A stretch of DNA of 64,000 nt from a virus. Below the pieces are notes generated by a model. The model worked only from the letters and a program-made list of their open reading frames with translations. It did no database searches and was not told where the DNA came from. Location: positions 98,417 through 162,416 of IMG/VR virus record IMGVR_UViG_3300042731_004037, one strand, 5' to 3'. Both the position numbers and the translations under genes were made by a program. This document shows positions 57,401 to 64,000 of this stretch, piece after piece. How positions within the stretch are numbered: the stretch's first letter is position 1; every line of letters starts with the position of its first letter.

Positions 57401-58009
57401 CGACACACATGGCATAGAATAATGGCAATGTGGAAAATGAATAGTGAAAATAACCAAGATAGATTAAGATTATTTGTTGATGGTAGTGAGAGAGGAACAA
57501 TAAAATATGGCACTGGCCTTATTTATGGCACTGGAATTATATGGGGACAAGCTGAGGTTAGACCCGGTGTTAATAAATTTTTGGTAGATAATATAGATTT
57601 AACTGACACGTTTTCTAAGATTTATATAGGCACAGATGTATATGGATTAAAGGGAGCGAGAGCCCGTATAGATAATATGAGATTTTCTGAACTTCAGAGA
57701 TTACAATCCATAAAAAGGACAACTACTGATACTATAGATATTAATTATATACAAAATCATGAATTTGCTTCACCAGTTGTAGAAGATATATATACTACAG
57801 GAATATATAATTTTGATAATACAGAGAACGATATAGAATATCTTGCTACAATTATAAATTCAGAAAGGGGTATTTTTAGATTTTCTGTTGAAGTAGTAGA
57901 TTCATTTGACAAGATTATAGGGAATACAGATTTAGAAGAACTATTAGAAGAACTTATTAATGTTATTAAACCTTCACATTGTGAGAGTATTATCTCTTAT
58001 AAAAAGTGA
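51449..58009 (+). CDS. Giant baseplate/tail protein with Ig-like and two LamG-like domains
   Basis: 2186 residues, starting two bases after the J-like gene (RBS GAGGTAGAGGA in its 3' end). Residues ~1-95 resemble an SbsA-type Ig domain, and ~105-170 carry helices of the kind that follow J in gpI-like wedge proteins. Long beta-rich segments follow. Two concanavalin/laminin-G-like domains are evident: EGTLETWIRPNW ... HHIAISWKF ... IHMFVDGEEV (~1065-1330) and EGTVEFWLSPL ... WHRIMAMWKM ... LRLFVDGSERG (~1840-2080). LamG-like folds commonly bind glycans or proteins, so this is probably a wedge-attached adhesin. It is far longer than any classic wedge protein such as T4 gp7 (~1030). Confidence 0.75.
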   Translation: MAFAYVRTLELTVSSIQILFNDDVDTNIGVNNISIVSGIDSINNPEIKSVSVENDIVKITFRPLFPNVQYKITFSSTNTTPFQTVNGEIITEDGNRNSFFFNSPGEEQNDIRDAMFNDVSTLYETGETTLVRDLISSTADELQKARDSIETVRSGNYLSVLVTDELKERDDGPIDKLDNGGAFEILRVARTPTGSNKITYIEFNANRSQSFKIRSSTIVNSIVSTVTSDPISLQSIDVINEKITDDIDITNHFNGLNIKVSNLPVIQVISVSLFRDGEYIEYDIERFGYTLKNNRYDTNSASSNVNFDDNEIELSLSSVTGSEGGFLIPRSGDEIYISYIYKKLGRDVDTESILFTRMKNVVREATPPVINKFSLNHAPIVTQLDEIASTNSVEFLNTQSSNGKLAFTTVHPAFKKELPYDITRLPSKVGEYTINHNTGEVYVYGEDEHNSGTGENAPVANYTYREIFSEDLDYTFNSDRDEIAIRSTRNISGIEAKITFSYEDTFAEGTDYNVLSHVEVLNERVNNKLIDSFKIETNHFPVTDVFRILNETTGELYTLDRFNNTSVSFSGRNAPRQRDVTRERVTFSRVPQEILLVSDELTNSSSIRIFKIDLSNNGISDSQNRFVGANFNTSVIFSRTDLFIREFFYENRLYTNVNTNINKLQKIGDYIIDYTNGIVYVAVTSDEGTDLGDISYQYSCVDTVNDHILNVNNIYRSKSSSEINVNTYNIGNITDTTANIVGLEQVGERFINNNSTRTLLIGTHQSGEDGITLNGSYSFVSNSGVFTSDDIGRILIVGSSSQTPVQEVEITNIINDHEITVSQSFNYTKNGRIWTIVDISSNSPKTITLGHDIVSVKNIYTVTQLGTLPAEDLDGYFDINRDSIDGNVITLGNSNPLKVGDAIIVDYNPGNLFIDYRYLQDELIISYEYGANSLDWSISDSLNNGDEYYITYKYGALRESLLSNFGSLTQIDQLTTFSPNLDREIYRSIVGGALQSFIKGPTIPSLERLVESFTDVTPNINEAAFDNWVLGRDNLHLRSPIYDSNQTFDLGKFDNGAIISDNNIQVPALAHLRLDEGTLETWIRPNWKGLSNDASLTFSNLLIDGYEDLSSIYIGFSGANPVEMPFTLSINNSDISVSGEPSNINNDTGFFIWFDEFTDLWNVRWRENANNIVEFTGSISTDGEFFNIAKPTGPDGYEINEITDVITSTTNGISFTAFIDDVDDIGGSSPYYVDGISFSSGKLHYIFDIAEDSATNRMSLFKDGTGYLNFQVFDNRLKYGKHAGLYNISKNIRDWQANLLHHIAISWKFNSSDEQDEIHMFVDGEEVTNLFKYGGNPKANSSYDFGNIAEEIITMSSVNPIVGGIDGSTVSGSKIFYSPSSDFTEIGIQIGHQLYLLDETADGIGEPNFGAPYTITGVGTTTLTLNRAFTLTLGNLQYSINSLTSTVSTPVNIQDFVVISVDSDGNETELYGVDAEYPDYSVRRGGNNTHVITINNGVSTGDSVIIRPLGLVLQRCKEKVYVYDGGYDEIRLNSSAPVSLGDVKITAIILDRTLIKAGGGFGLVGTIIGAQLVTMLQSYFDNVCQPSNQSSGRKLSVKLSGDNFNYNIPGNQVIISGKTFSGAVKETILFTESTTIITDEYWKSIDSITVSVIPIDASQYVGSIEIREYNPITISENNGDFAEVVEYSNGIFRLETYGTAGQPFILNGCMYEVDYPSRLRIRLDAIPDTFYIGSDYTGSNNFDGIIDEFKVIDIMSDDTRPGEIANSNVPSVTTSYNLSQSQDNNENTLLLMHFGDEVADDSVFRDRYNSGFESASSVNDSFGTSIKFVQDKPYIINNANYIFNSEEGTVEFWLSPLDDSRGDPNFHYYIDMSAVVEEEIESISSLNVITNQRIREVESIRLITDIYNTGTNYYTGGYVSNVDYKTITLGIPLPAQNVALKITYIPLNSQGDRVSLFRDPNGRICFFVKASGIEHIISVPMAWKRHTWHRIMAMWKMNSENNQDRLRLFVDGSERGTIKYGTGLIYGTGIIWGQAEVRPGVNKFLVDNIDLTDTFSKIYIGTDVYGLKGARARIDNMRFSELQRLQSIKRTTTDTIDINYIQNHEFASPVVEDIYTTGIYNFDNTENDIEYLATIINSERGIFRFSVEVVDSFDKIIGNTDLEELLEELINVIKPSHCESIISYKK

Positions 58010-58102
58010 TTTCCCTTTTTGTGTGATCATAGATCTTTATTACGGCAAAGTTAGGTTTTGTCAACAAAAAAAATGACAGATTGTAAAAAATAGGAGAATA
58101 AA

Positions 58103-60928
58103 ATGACTAGATCTATACTTCCATATGTTAATTATTATGATGGGCAAGAAATTAATGAGACAGATATGGATGTTGAACAGGCTGCATGGCATGATAGTCT
58201 TGCCAATAATACTGATTTTCAAGCTGGCAGTGGGATCGAACAAGAGTTTGCGGTCCAAAGAGTTTTATTTGACACAAACGATGTGCCCTCTTCAGTACAA
58301 AGCTTGATTAATAATCAAAATTTTGACGGTGAGCCGATTTATCCGGTTGATACATTTGGTCTCACTGTATATGAACAGCCATCAGATAGTTCCTCTGGTA
58401 ATCAATTAGAAGTCGAATTATCTAGTTCGTCGCTAGATGGAACTCCAACGACAAAAGTGTTTTTATTTGGACAAACATTTGGAGGCGGTTTTATTCATGA
58501 AGTTATTGTGTTTGAACAAAATGAATCACAGCTAACTAGACAATATTTCACAAATATAGTCGCTATAATGGCACAGGATTTTAGGGGCAATCAAAATACA
58601 ACTATTGATGGTATAAAAAGTCGAAATTACAGTGGTCGGTTACGAATATTAGAATCATTACCAATGACACTGGCCAGAGATCCTATTATGGCTGAACAAT
58701 CTGTAGAACCAAATATGAATTATGTTAATTTTAAACCAGCAACAGCTTCAAAAACATTGGATATTTTATTAGATGAAATTGCTGATACAGAGTCATTAGA
58801 TGCTGATGACTTAAAAATTAATGTTACAGCTACAACGACACGTGGTCTTTCTGCAAATGATAGCACTGGGCTAATTATTGGGCAAAAATTTAAGGCGACT
58901 ACAAATAATATACAAAAAATATCTATTCTATTATCAATTGAAGAAAACACTTTAGCATTACCAGGACATGAATTTGATTGGTCTGGAGATATTGTTGTAG
59001 GTGTAAGAGCTTTACAAACTACGACAACGTGTCCCACTGATACGATTCCTAATACATCGATAGAGTTTGATCCGCAACCATCTCCTATTGCAGAGGTATC
59101 CTTTGATCAAGATGAGTTGGCTGAGTTAGGTATTGCATTAACAGATTCTCCTCAGATAGTAGATTTTATATTTACCCAGTCATTATTAGCGAATCCTAAT
59201 ATTGAACCAAATATTGAAGTGGGTAAATATTATATAATCACTATACGTCGTTCTGGTAATATTAGTGTTGGAAATGTTATTTTACAAGAAGCGGCCAATA
59301 CAAATGCTGCACCAACTGATACTGATGAGATGAGAATGTCAATATTTTCTCAAAATAAGTGGGTTGATGTACCTGAAAGTGACTTGTGGTTTAAAGTTTA
59401 TACTAATGCGGTAAGAATAACTGATGGGACAGCCTTTGATAGTGGTGTTCGAATAACATCTCCACGTGTTTCTAAGAATACAACAACTAATTTGGATGAG
59501 TCATATATAGAAGGGCATCACAGTCTGATAGATGTCTCGTCAACAGCAAACAATTATGTCGTGTTACAAAAATCTGTAGAATATACAGATAGTGTTCCTC
59601 ATCCATCAACAGGTAATTTAGTATTCACCCGTATCAAAGATGTGCCAGATGTATCCATTATATCAGAAACAGATTTGACAACATTAATTGATGCAGGTAA
59701 TGAACCTATTATAATAGGATCTGTAGTAGACACAAATCCAGTAGACAATCCATCTATTAGTGGTTATACTGAATTTCCTGGTTTAGTTAGATCCAACACA
59801 TTTACAATTATACAGCCTAATTCAGATATAACACTGAATAATCTTATCGGATCAATCTTAGTTCCAAATGTTAATGAACCGGATTTAAAATATCGTATTA
59901 TAAAAACAGAAATATTTACTGATGCTTATGGCGATGTTAATGGGGATGGTTTAATAGACCTTAACGATGTGGCTCGAGCCCAAGCATTAGATGGATATGG
60001 GAAAGACCTAGAATCTGGTTCACTGGCTTCAATAGATCAAAGAAATGCTATAGTGTCTAGTACAGTTACGATCGAAGAAATTTTAAGGGCCGATGTAACT
60101 GACAATGGATATATAAACATTTTTGATCCGCAGATGATTCAACAAAATATTGCTCTTGGTACCGGATTTACGGCTGGAAGTACTTTTACTCGTGCAGTAC
60201 TAACAGTAGAGAATTTGACCAATCCACTTACTACTACTCCTAATATACTATCATTGGATAGTTCATTTAATGCTGTGCCATTTAATTCTATTGGATTTAG
60301 GATCGACTTTGTTCCACTTTGGTTTTCATATAATTTAGAACTGACCGATTTGAGAAGATTTATTCCAAAAACATTTACTCAATTAGAATCTAGTGATATA
60401 ACATCAGATATTCCAACGGGTGGTAAAAACACGTCATTTATTCCAGGAGATGTATTGTTAGGTGGAGATATATTATCAGTAGATGGAACAACATATCCAA
60501 TTGACTTAGAAATTAATAGTATTGTCATTGATCTTCCGGAGGGATCAACGCAAGGAGAGGTAGATGTATTTAGTAATTTCGTTAAAAATCAAATGTATTT
60601 TTATGATGGTACGCTAGTAACTAGTGGAGCTCTTGATGCGAATCAGGTAAAAATAATTCCTAGTGTGCAATCATTTGTTAAGGATTCAGATGGTTATGAT
60701 TTTCAATCGGTTGACGGGTATGAGGCAATTGAAACAACTGTTGCCGTATTATATACACAGAATTCTGGAATATTAAGAATACGAGCAAATAATATTAGGA
60801 ATATTGTCACTCGTCCAGAATTGCGGACTAAAATTGTTCTCACAGTGTATTTGAAAAAAGCTGGGTTTATAAATGACGAAGTTTCGGTAACTTCTTCTAG
60901 ACTTCAAGAATTATTAACACTAGTGTAA
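58103..60928 (+). CDS. Tail fibre-like protein with a dockerin-like calcium-binding pair
   Basis: 941 residues, AGGAG before ATG 58103. The N-terminus (SILPYVNYYDGQEINETDMDVEQ) is typical of proteins that start phage fibre operons after the J/I wedge genes. The middle is beta-rich. At residues ~610-623 GDVNGDGLIDLNDV and at ~663-675 ADVTDNGYINIFD form two EF-hand-like loops in the style of type I dockerin repeats: D611, N613, D615, D619, D622 and D664, D667, N672, D675 as likely calcium ligands. They are ~53 residues apart rather than the usual ~35 because of an insert containing a DGYG turn. The final ~250 residues are a beta-rich distal domain. The 93-base gap before the gene is AT-rich, with only a weak promoter-like pair. 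Confidence 0.75.
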   Translation: MTRSILPYVNYYDGQEINETDMDVEQAAWHDSLANNTDFQAGSGIEQEFAVQRVLFDTNDVPSSVQSLINNQNFDGEPIYPVDTFGLTVYEQPSDSSSGNQLEVELSSSSLDGTPTTKVFLFGQTFGGGFIHEVIVFEQNESQLTRQYFTNIVAIMAQDFRGNQNTTIDGIKSRNYSGRLRILESLPMTLARDPIMAEQSVEPNMNYVNFKPATASKTLDILLDEIADTESLDADDLKINVTATTTRGLSANDSTGLIIGQKFKATTNNIQKISILLSIEENTLALPGHEFDWSGDIVVGVRALQTTTTCPTDTIPNTSIEFDPQPSPIAEVSFDQDELAELGIALTDSPQIVDFIFTQSLLANPNIEPNIEVGKYYIITIRRSGNISVGNVILQEAANTNAAPTDTDEMRMSIFSQNKWVDVPESDLWFKVYTNAVRITDGTAFDSGVRITSPRVSKNTTTNLDESYIEGHHSLIDVSSTANNYVVLQKSVEYTDSVPHPSTGNLVFTRIKDVPDVSIISETDLTTLIDAGNEPIIIGSVVDTNPVDNPSISGYTEFPGLVRSNTFTIIQPNSDITLNNLIGSILVPNVNEPDLKYRIIKTEIFTDAYGDVNGDGLIDLNDVARAQALDGYGKDLESGSLASIDQRNAIVSSTVTIEEILRADVTDNGYINIFDPQMIQQNIALGTGFTAGSTFTRAVLTVENLTNPLTTTPNILSLDSSFNAVPFNSIGFRIDFVPLWFSYNLELTDLRRFIPKTFTQLESSDITSDIPTGGKNTSFIPGDVLLGGDILSVDGTTYPIDLEINSIVIDLPEGSTQGEVDVFSNFVKNQMYFYDGTLVTSGALDANQVKIIPSVQSFVKDSDGYDFQSVDGYEAIETTVAVLYTQNSGILRIRANNIRNIVTRPELRTKIVLTVYLKKAGFINDEVSVTSSRLQELLTLV

Positions 60929-60934
60929 CTTTTA

Positions 60935-60960
60935 GCATAATTGGTGTATAATGTATTTGA
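60935..60960 (+). promoter_or_regulatory. Candidate promoter ahead of the glycosyltransferase pair
   Basis: The 78-base gap 60929-61006 contains a perfect TATAAT at 60947-60952 but only a poor -35 match 17 bases upstream (around 60924-60929). The gap separates the tail genes from the glycosyltransferases, a logical place for a new transcription start. There is no terminator-like hairpin before it. Confidence 0.25.
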
Positions 60961-61006
60961 ATAAGAGCTTGGAATCTTGTTCAAAATTTAAGGAGAGAAA
61001 AGTTCA

Positions 61007-62206
61007 ATGAATATAAGAACTTATACATGGATCCAAGGAATGTTATCGTGGGCCTATGTTTCTGCAAGATTGTGTCAGGCTCTAGAAGAATTAGGGCACA
61101 ATGTGTATACGATATCTACTAATGGTATTCGTAATAGTGACCCATATTTTACTGAAAAAAAGATGATAGAGTCTACAATAGCTCTTCAAAAATTCGGGAT
61201 TGGACGGCGGCCAATAGATATGGATTTTTGTTATACTGTACCCTCTAATTTTCCAAAGCGATTCCTCACTAATTCCAAACACAAGTGCGCAATTTATAAT
61301 TATGAAACACATTATTGGGATCCAAAATGGGCCCAATTCTATTATATAGTGGATTATTATTTTCCTAGCTCAAATTTCTCAGCTGAAATATTTCATATTA
61401 ATAGAATACCACAAGAAAAAATATATGTTATACCGCATGGTGTTGACACAAGAGTATTTAATCCAAATATTTCAAAGATTAAATTACGTACAAGAAAAAA
61501 ATATAAGTTTGTTTCGGTAGTTGCGCCACATTATAGAAAAAATATTCCAGCACTTCTAGATGCGTACTGCAGAGCATTTACTAAAAAAGATGATGTTTGT
61601 CTTGTTTTGAAGACAAAAGTATACAGACATTCGGATGGAATTTATCATATGCAAAACAATCCAAAAGGTCGTAAGGCATTTGAAATAATTTTGGGAGATG
61701 TGTTTAGAGAATTAGTAAAAAAACATGGTAAAAATATTCCTGAAATTGAATTATTAGATGGACATGTTGAAAATGTAGCTAGTATATATAATTCATGTGA
61801 TTGTCATATCAGCACCACTGGGGCTGAAGGATTTTTTATGCCAGGAATTGAATCGTTCAGTTGTGGGCTACTAAATATAGTTCCAAATTATTCTGGACAT
61901 TTAGATTATATGGATAAAAAAAATTCTCTATTGATAAATACAAAATTGCGGCCGGCTAAAAATGTAGAACAATATTGGGCATTTGATCCTAGAAGTCAGA
62001 TAGGGGAAGTTGATATAAACCATACTGCTGAATTAATGAAAAAAGCTTATAAAGAACACAATGTATTAATGAAAAAATTTAAACCTAACATGGATAAAAT
62101 GGTCAGAAAATTTAGTTGGGAATACGCAGCTCAACTTATGATAGATGCTGTTGAAGGAAAATCTGAACATTATATTCCTGGTACATATAATTGGTGGCCG
62201 AAATGA
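61007..62206 (+). CDS. Glycosyltransferase, GT-B fold (family 4-like)
   Basis: 399 residues, AAGGAGAG before ATG 61007. The N-terminal half starts with a Rossmann-like strand and a loop that would lie over the acceptor (WIQGMLSWAYVSARLCQALEELGH). The C-terminal half has IYVIPHGVDTRVFNPN, KFVSVVAPHYRKNIPALLDAY and the donor-binding motif with E274 and E282 (GAEGFFMPGIES, E-x7-E) characteristic of retaining GT4 enzymes. It would transfer a sugar from a nucleotide sugar to a cell-surface, DNA or virion acceptor. Its gene overlaps the next glycosyltransferase by four bases (ATGA), so the two are coupled and likely act in one pathway. Confidence 0.85.
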   Translation: MNIRTYTWIQGMLSWAYVSARLCQALEELGHNVYTISTNGIRNSDPYFTEKKMIESTIALQKFGIGRRPIDMDFCYTVPSNFPKRFLTNSKHKCAIYNYETHYWDPKWAQFYYIVDYYFPSSNFSAEIFHINRIPQEKIYVIPHGVDTRVFNPNISKIKLRTRKKYKFVSVVAPHYRKNIPALLDAYCRAFTKKDDVCLVLKTKVYRHSDGIYHMQNNPKGRKAFEIILGDVFRELVKKHGKNIPEIELLDGHVENVASIYNSCDCHISTTGAEGFFMPGIESFSCGLLNIVPNYSGHLDYMDKKNSLLINTKLRPAKNVEQYWAFDPRSQIGEVDINHTAELMKKAYKEHNVLMKKFKPNMDKMVRKFSWEYAAQLMIDAVEGKSEHYIPGTYNWWPK

Positions 62207-62949
62207 AAAAAGTAAGTATAGTAATTCCTGTTTATATTATAGATCATAGATTTTTTTTAATTACAAAATATTGTATAGATTATATAATGACAAATATATA
62301 CAATATAGATGTCGAATTAATCATTGTTGATGATTGTTCTCCCAATAAAAAATTGGTTGAAATATTAAAAAAGAAATGCGACAAACATGTAAAATGGATT
62401 CATAATAGGGAAAATGTAGGATTTGCGCATTCTATAAACACTGGTATAGCGAATGCAAAATATGATTTAATATTGCTGTTAAACAATGATATAACATTTA
62501 CTAAAAATGGTTGGCTTGAAAGAATGATTGATAGTATAGAAAATGGTGGAAATGATGTTGTATCAGCAGATGTAGGTGTTATTAGTAAGAGAAATTGGCA
62601 GTATATTCCTAAGTCCAATAGAGAAACTGTTAAAAATAAAATATTTAAGTATCCAGTCGGATGGTGTATGATGGTTAAAAGGAGTGTGTTTGAACAAGTT
62701 GGACTTTTCCCGACCAATTTTGGCAGAGGTTATTGGGAAGATACCATGTATGCTATTATATTGGATAAGCTCGGATACAAGATGGGAGCCATTGTAGATT
62801 TAGGAATACATCATGAAGAGCATAAAACGTTTAAAGCTATAGGTGCCAATTTGTCAAAATTATATGAAAAAAATAGAGAAATATTTTTGAAGATTCAAAA
62901 TGGTCAAGAAGATTGCCAATTGCCGAAAATAGAAGATTATTTGATCTAA
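62203..62949 (+). CDS. Glycosyltransferase family 2-like (GT-A fold)
   Basis: 248 residues from ATG 62203, overlapping the previous stop by ATGA; a TTG at 62191 in frame is less likely. The chain opens with KVSIVIPVY, then LIIVDDCSPN (D43, D44 for nucleotide binding), NREN-GFAHSINTGI, and LLLNNDITF (N95, D96, the DxD-like metal site). Later GWCMMVKRSVFEQVGLFP and GRGYWEDTMYAIIL (ED catalytic base) match rhamnosyl/galactosyl-transferase-like GT2 enzymes. It has no membrane segment. Together with the GT4-like partner it would add at least two sugars to an acceptor during infection. Confidence 0.85.
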   Translation: MKKVSIVIPVYIIDHRFFLITKYCIDYIMTNIYNIDVELIIVDDCSPNKKLVEILKKKCDKHVKWIHNRENVGFAHSINTGIANAKYDLILLLNNDITFTKNGWLERMIDSIENGGNDVVSADVGVISKRNWQYIPKSNRETVKNKIFKYPVGWCMMVKRSVFEQVGLFPTNFGRGYWEDTMYAIILDKLGYKMGAIVDLGIHHEEHKTFKAIGANLSKLYEKNREIFLKIQNGQEDCQLPKIEDYLI

Positions 62950-62959
62950 GAAAAAAATA

Positions 62960-63298
62960 ATGAAATTACCTGAATTTAATATTATGAGAGACGATGTTAT
63001 GGGAGGAGTGCGTATATGGTTCAGTTATCAATATAATTTAGTACCTATTTTACCAGCTATCGAGCATGAAATATGTAAACAATTTTTAGGAGAGACTATG
63101 ACACATAATATGTTAGATACCATGCGTATTAAGATAGCCTGTGTGCTGGAAGAAATGTGTCGTAATGGTTATATATTTAAGCTTGCTAATGACGAGTGGC
63201 GTGTCAATATAGTTGAATTTGTTGCTAATAGACTATCACATACTATTCGTTATGGTAAAATGACAGAGGATGTCCCTTGGTATAATATTCTTTTCTAA
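62960..63298 (+). CDS. Small helical hypothetical protein
   Basis: 112 residues from ATG 62960; a ribosome site is poor (AGAAAAAAATA). The protein is mostly helical, with a central amphipathic helix (TMRIKIACVLEEMCRNGYIF), two Cys and a C-terminus rich in aromatic residues. No signal, membrane or enzyme motif was found. It follows the glycosyltransferases with a ten-base gap but need not be related, since it could also be a late structural or regulatory protein. Beyond it, 63299-63362 is AT-rich and holds only the ribosome site of the next gene. Confidence 0.45.
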   Translation: MKLPEFNIMRDDVMGGVRIWFSYQYNLVPILPAIEHEICKQFLGETMTHNMLDTMRIKIACVLEEMCRNGYIFKLANDEWRVNIVEFVANRLSHTIRYGKMTEDVPWYNILF

Positions 63299-63362
63299 TA
63301 TTTATACCCAAATATAGCCAAATCTATTAATATTTTATAAAATTATTATAAGGAAACCCCCA

Positions 63363-64000
63363 ATGATCAAGTCTACCAAGTTATCCACAAAATTTACTAA
63401 TAAAATTAAATTGGATAATTTAAACTTGTTCATCGACGAATATCGTCGGGTAGTTTCCCAATTCATTGATATCGTTTGGCTTCAACCTAATATCCCAAAA
63501 CTATTACCTAAAACCACAACTTCCCAAATCACAACCTGGCTTTCAGCCAGGGCTGTTCAAGCCGCTGCCAAACAAGCTTCCGGTATAGTGCGAGGTACTC
63601 GTAGGAGACAACAAAAACGTTTGTATGTTTATAGCAAGTTATTAGCAGAAAATAAAACCAAACAGGCACGAAAACTAAAATCTATAATAGACGAAACCAA
63701 TGTTTCTAAACCTAACATTAACCAAGTAGAACCAGAATTAGATTCACGCTTTATTAAACAAGACTGGCAGAATCAAACATCGTTTGATGGTATAATTACC
63801 ATAACTTCATTAGGAAACAAATTAAAAATTCCTATTCCAGTAAAAGCTACTAAACATTTTAATAAACTAGCCGCCGCAGGCGGCCAGCTAAAACCCGGCC
63901 TTAGGCTTTCCAAGAAAACTATAACCCTGGTGTTTGATTTACCAGAAGTCAAACCTAAACAAACAGGACAACCATTAGGATTAGACATAGGGGTATTAAA
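63363..64000 (+). CDS. tnpB: TnpB-like (IS605 OrfB/Cas12 ancestor) nuclease, N-terminal part, runs off the window
   Basis: ATG 63363 with AAGGAA ahead; the frame is open for 212 codons to the window edge with no stop. The N-terminus is helical and basic, followed by a Lys/Arg-rich stretch (GIVRGTRRRQQKRLYVY, ~75-91), then strands KLKIPIPVKATKHF and KTITLVFDLPE before GQPLGLDIGVLK. The last holds D208 in the RuvC-I motif LGLDIG, the first catalytic acid of TnpB-type nucleases. RuvC-II, the zinc ribbon and RuvC-III would lie beyond the window. Base composition appears richer in G and C than the phage genes (many GCC, ACC and CCC codons), which suggests recent transfer. TnpB uses a guide RNA from the element's right end to cut DNA. 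Whether a TnpA transposase or the RNA is present cannot be seen. Confidence 0.75.
   Translation, partial: MIKSTKLSTKFTNKIKLDNLNLFIDEYRRVVSQFIDIVWLQPNIPKLLPKTTTSQITTWLSARAVQAAAKQASGIVRGTRRRQQKRLYVYSKLLAENKTKQARKLKSIIDETNVSKPNINQVEPELDSRFIKQDWQNQTSFDGIITITSLGNKLKIPIPVKATKHFNKLAAAGGQLKPGLRLSKKTITLVFDLPEVKPKQTGQPLGLDIGVL

Noticed and set aside
58010-58102. Promoter TTGTCA ... TGTAAA before the dockerin-like fibre gene
   Set aside because: The -10 match is poor and spacing is 18; the gene can be read through from upstream.
1-64000. Alternative genetic code (stop reassignment), as in some huge phages
   Set aside because: TAA, TAG and TGA all terminate real genes followed directly by the next RBS; in-frame stops occur only in the eroded gene near 4.7 kb.
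1-64000. tRNA genes or CRISPR arrays
   Set aside because: No cloverleaf with a conserved T-arm and no regularly spaced repeats were found in the few non-coding gaps.

Overview
This window reads as the virion-structure module of a large, AT-rich, contractile-tailed bacteriophage (or a prophage or assembly contig of one). Nearly all genes lie on the + strand. They are packed with very short gaps or start/stop overlaps, most have a GGAG-type ribosome binding site, and they follow the usual myovirus late-gene order. TAA, TAG and TGA all end genes, so there is no sign of stop-codon reassignment. No tRNA, CRISPR array, integrase or bacterial housekeeping gene was seen. A Gram-negative host is suggested, weakly, by a spanin-like membrane/coiled-coil protein.

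Layout. About 1-6.3 kb: small virion or neck-like proteins, a first LAGLIDADG homing endonuclease followed by a strongly folding non-coding stretch, a fibre-like protein, an eroded gene, a coiled-coil membrane protein and a HExxH metallopeptidase. About 6.3-26.3 kb: a fibre and adhesin island with a fibronectin-III/Cys-cluster protein, three fibres sharing an N-terminal module, and two right-handed beta-helix giants (2141 and 1689 aa). About 26.3-34 kb: neck or terminator candidate, HNH endonuclease, tail sheath, second LAGLIDADG endonuclease, tail tube, terminator hairpin, and a pair of tail-assembly chaperones joined by a textbook -1 frameshift signal. About 34-51.4 kb: tape measure, tail/baseplate proteins, hub, OB-fold spike, a hydrophobic baseplate-region protein, gp25-like wedge and baseplate J-like wedge. 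About 51.4-61 kb: a 2186-aa protein with two LamG-like domains and a 941-aa fibre with a dockerin-like calcium-binding pair. About 61-63.3 kb: two glycosyltransferases and a small unknown. From 63.36 kb: the first 212 residues of a TnpB-like RNA-guided nuclease that runs off the window.

How it works together. Sheath, tube, chaperones, tape measure, hub, spike and wedges build the contractile tail and baseplate. The many beta-helix, lectin-like and Ig-like proteins decorate tail or head and probably bind cell-surface glycans. The glycosyltransferases may modify a virion or host surface. Three homing endonucleases and a TnpB-like gene are mobile passengers placed between essential structural genes.

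The observations I find most worth following are: a recurrent Asp-Gly/Ala-Tyr(-Gly) tripeptide across otherwise unrelated structural proteins, a dockerin-like module in a tail protein, a compact folded RNA candidate next to a homing endonuclease, the complete frameshift cassette, and the TnpB-like gene at the right edge.
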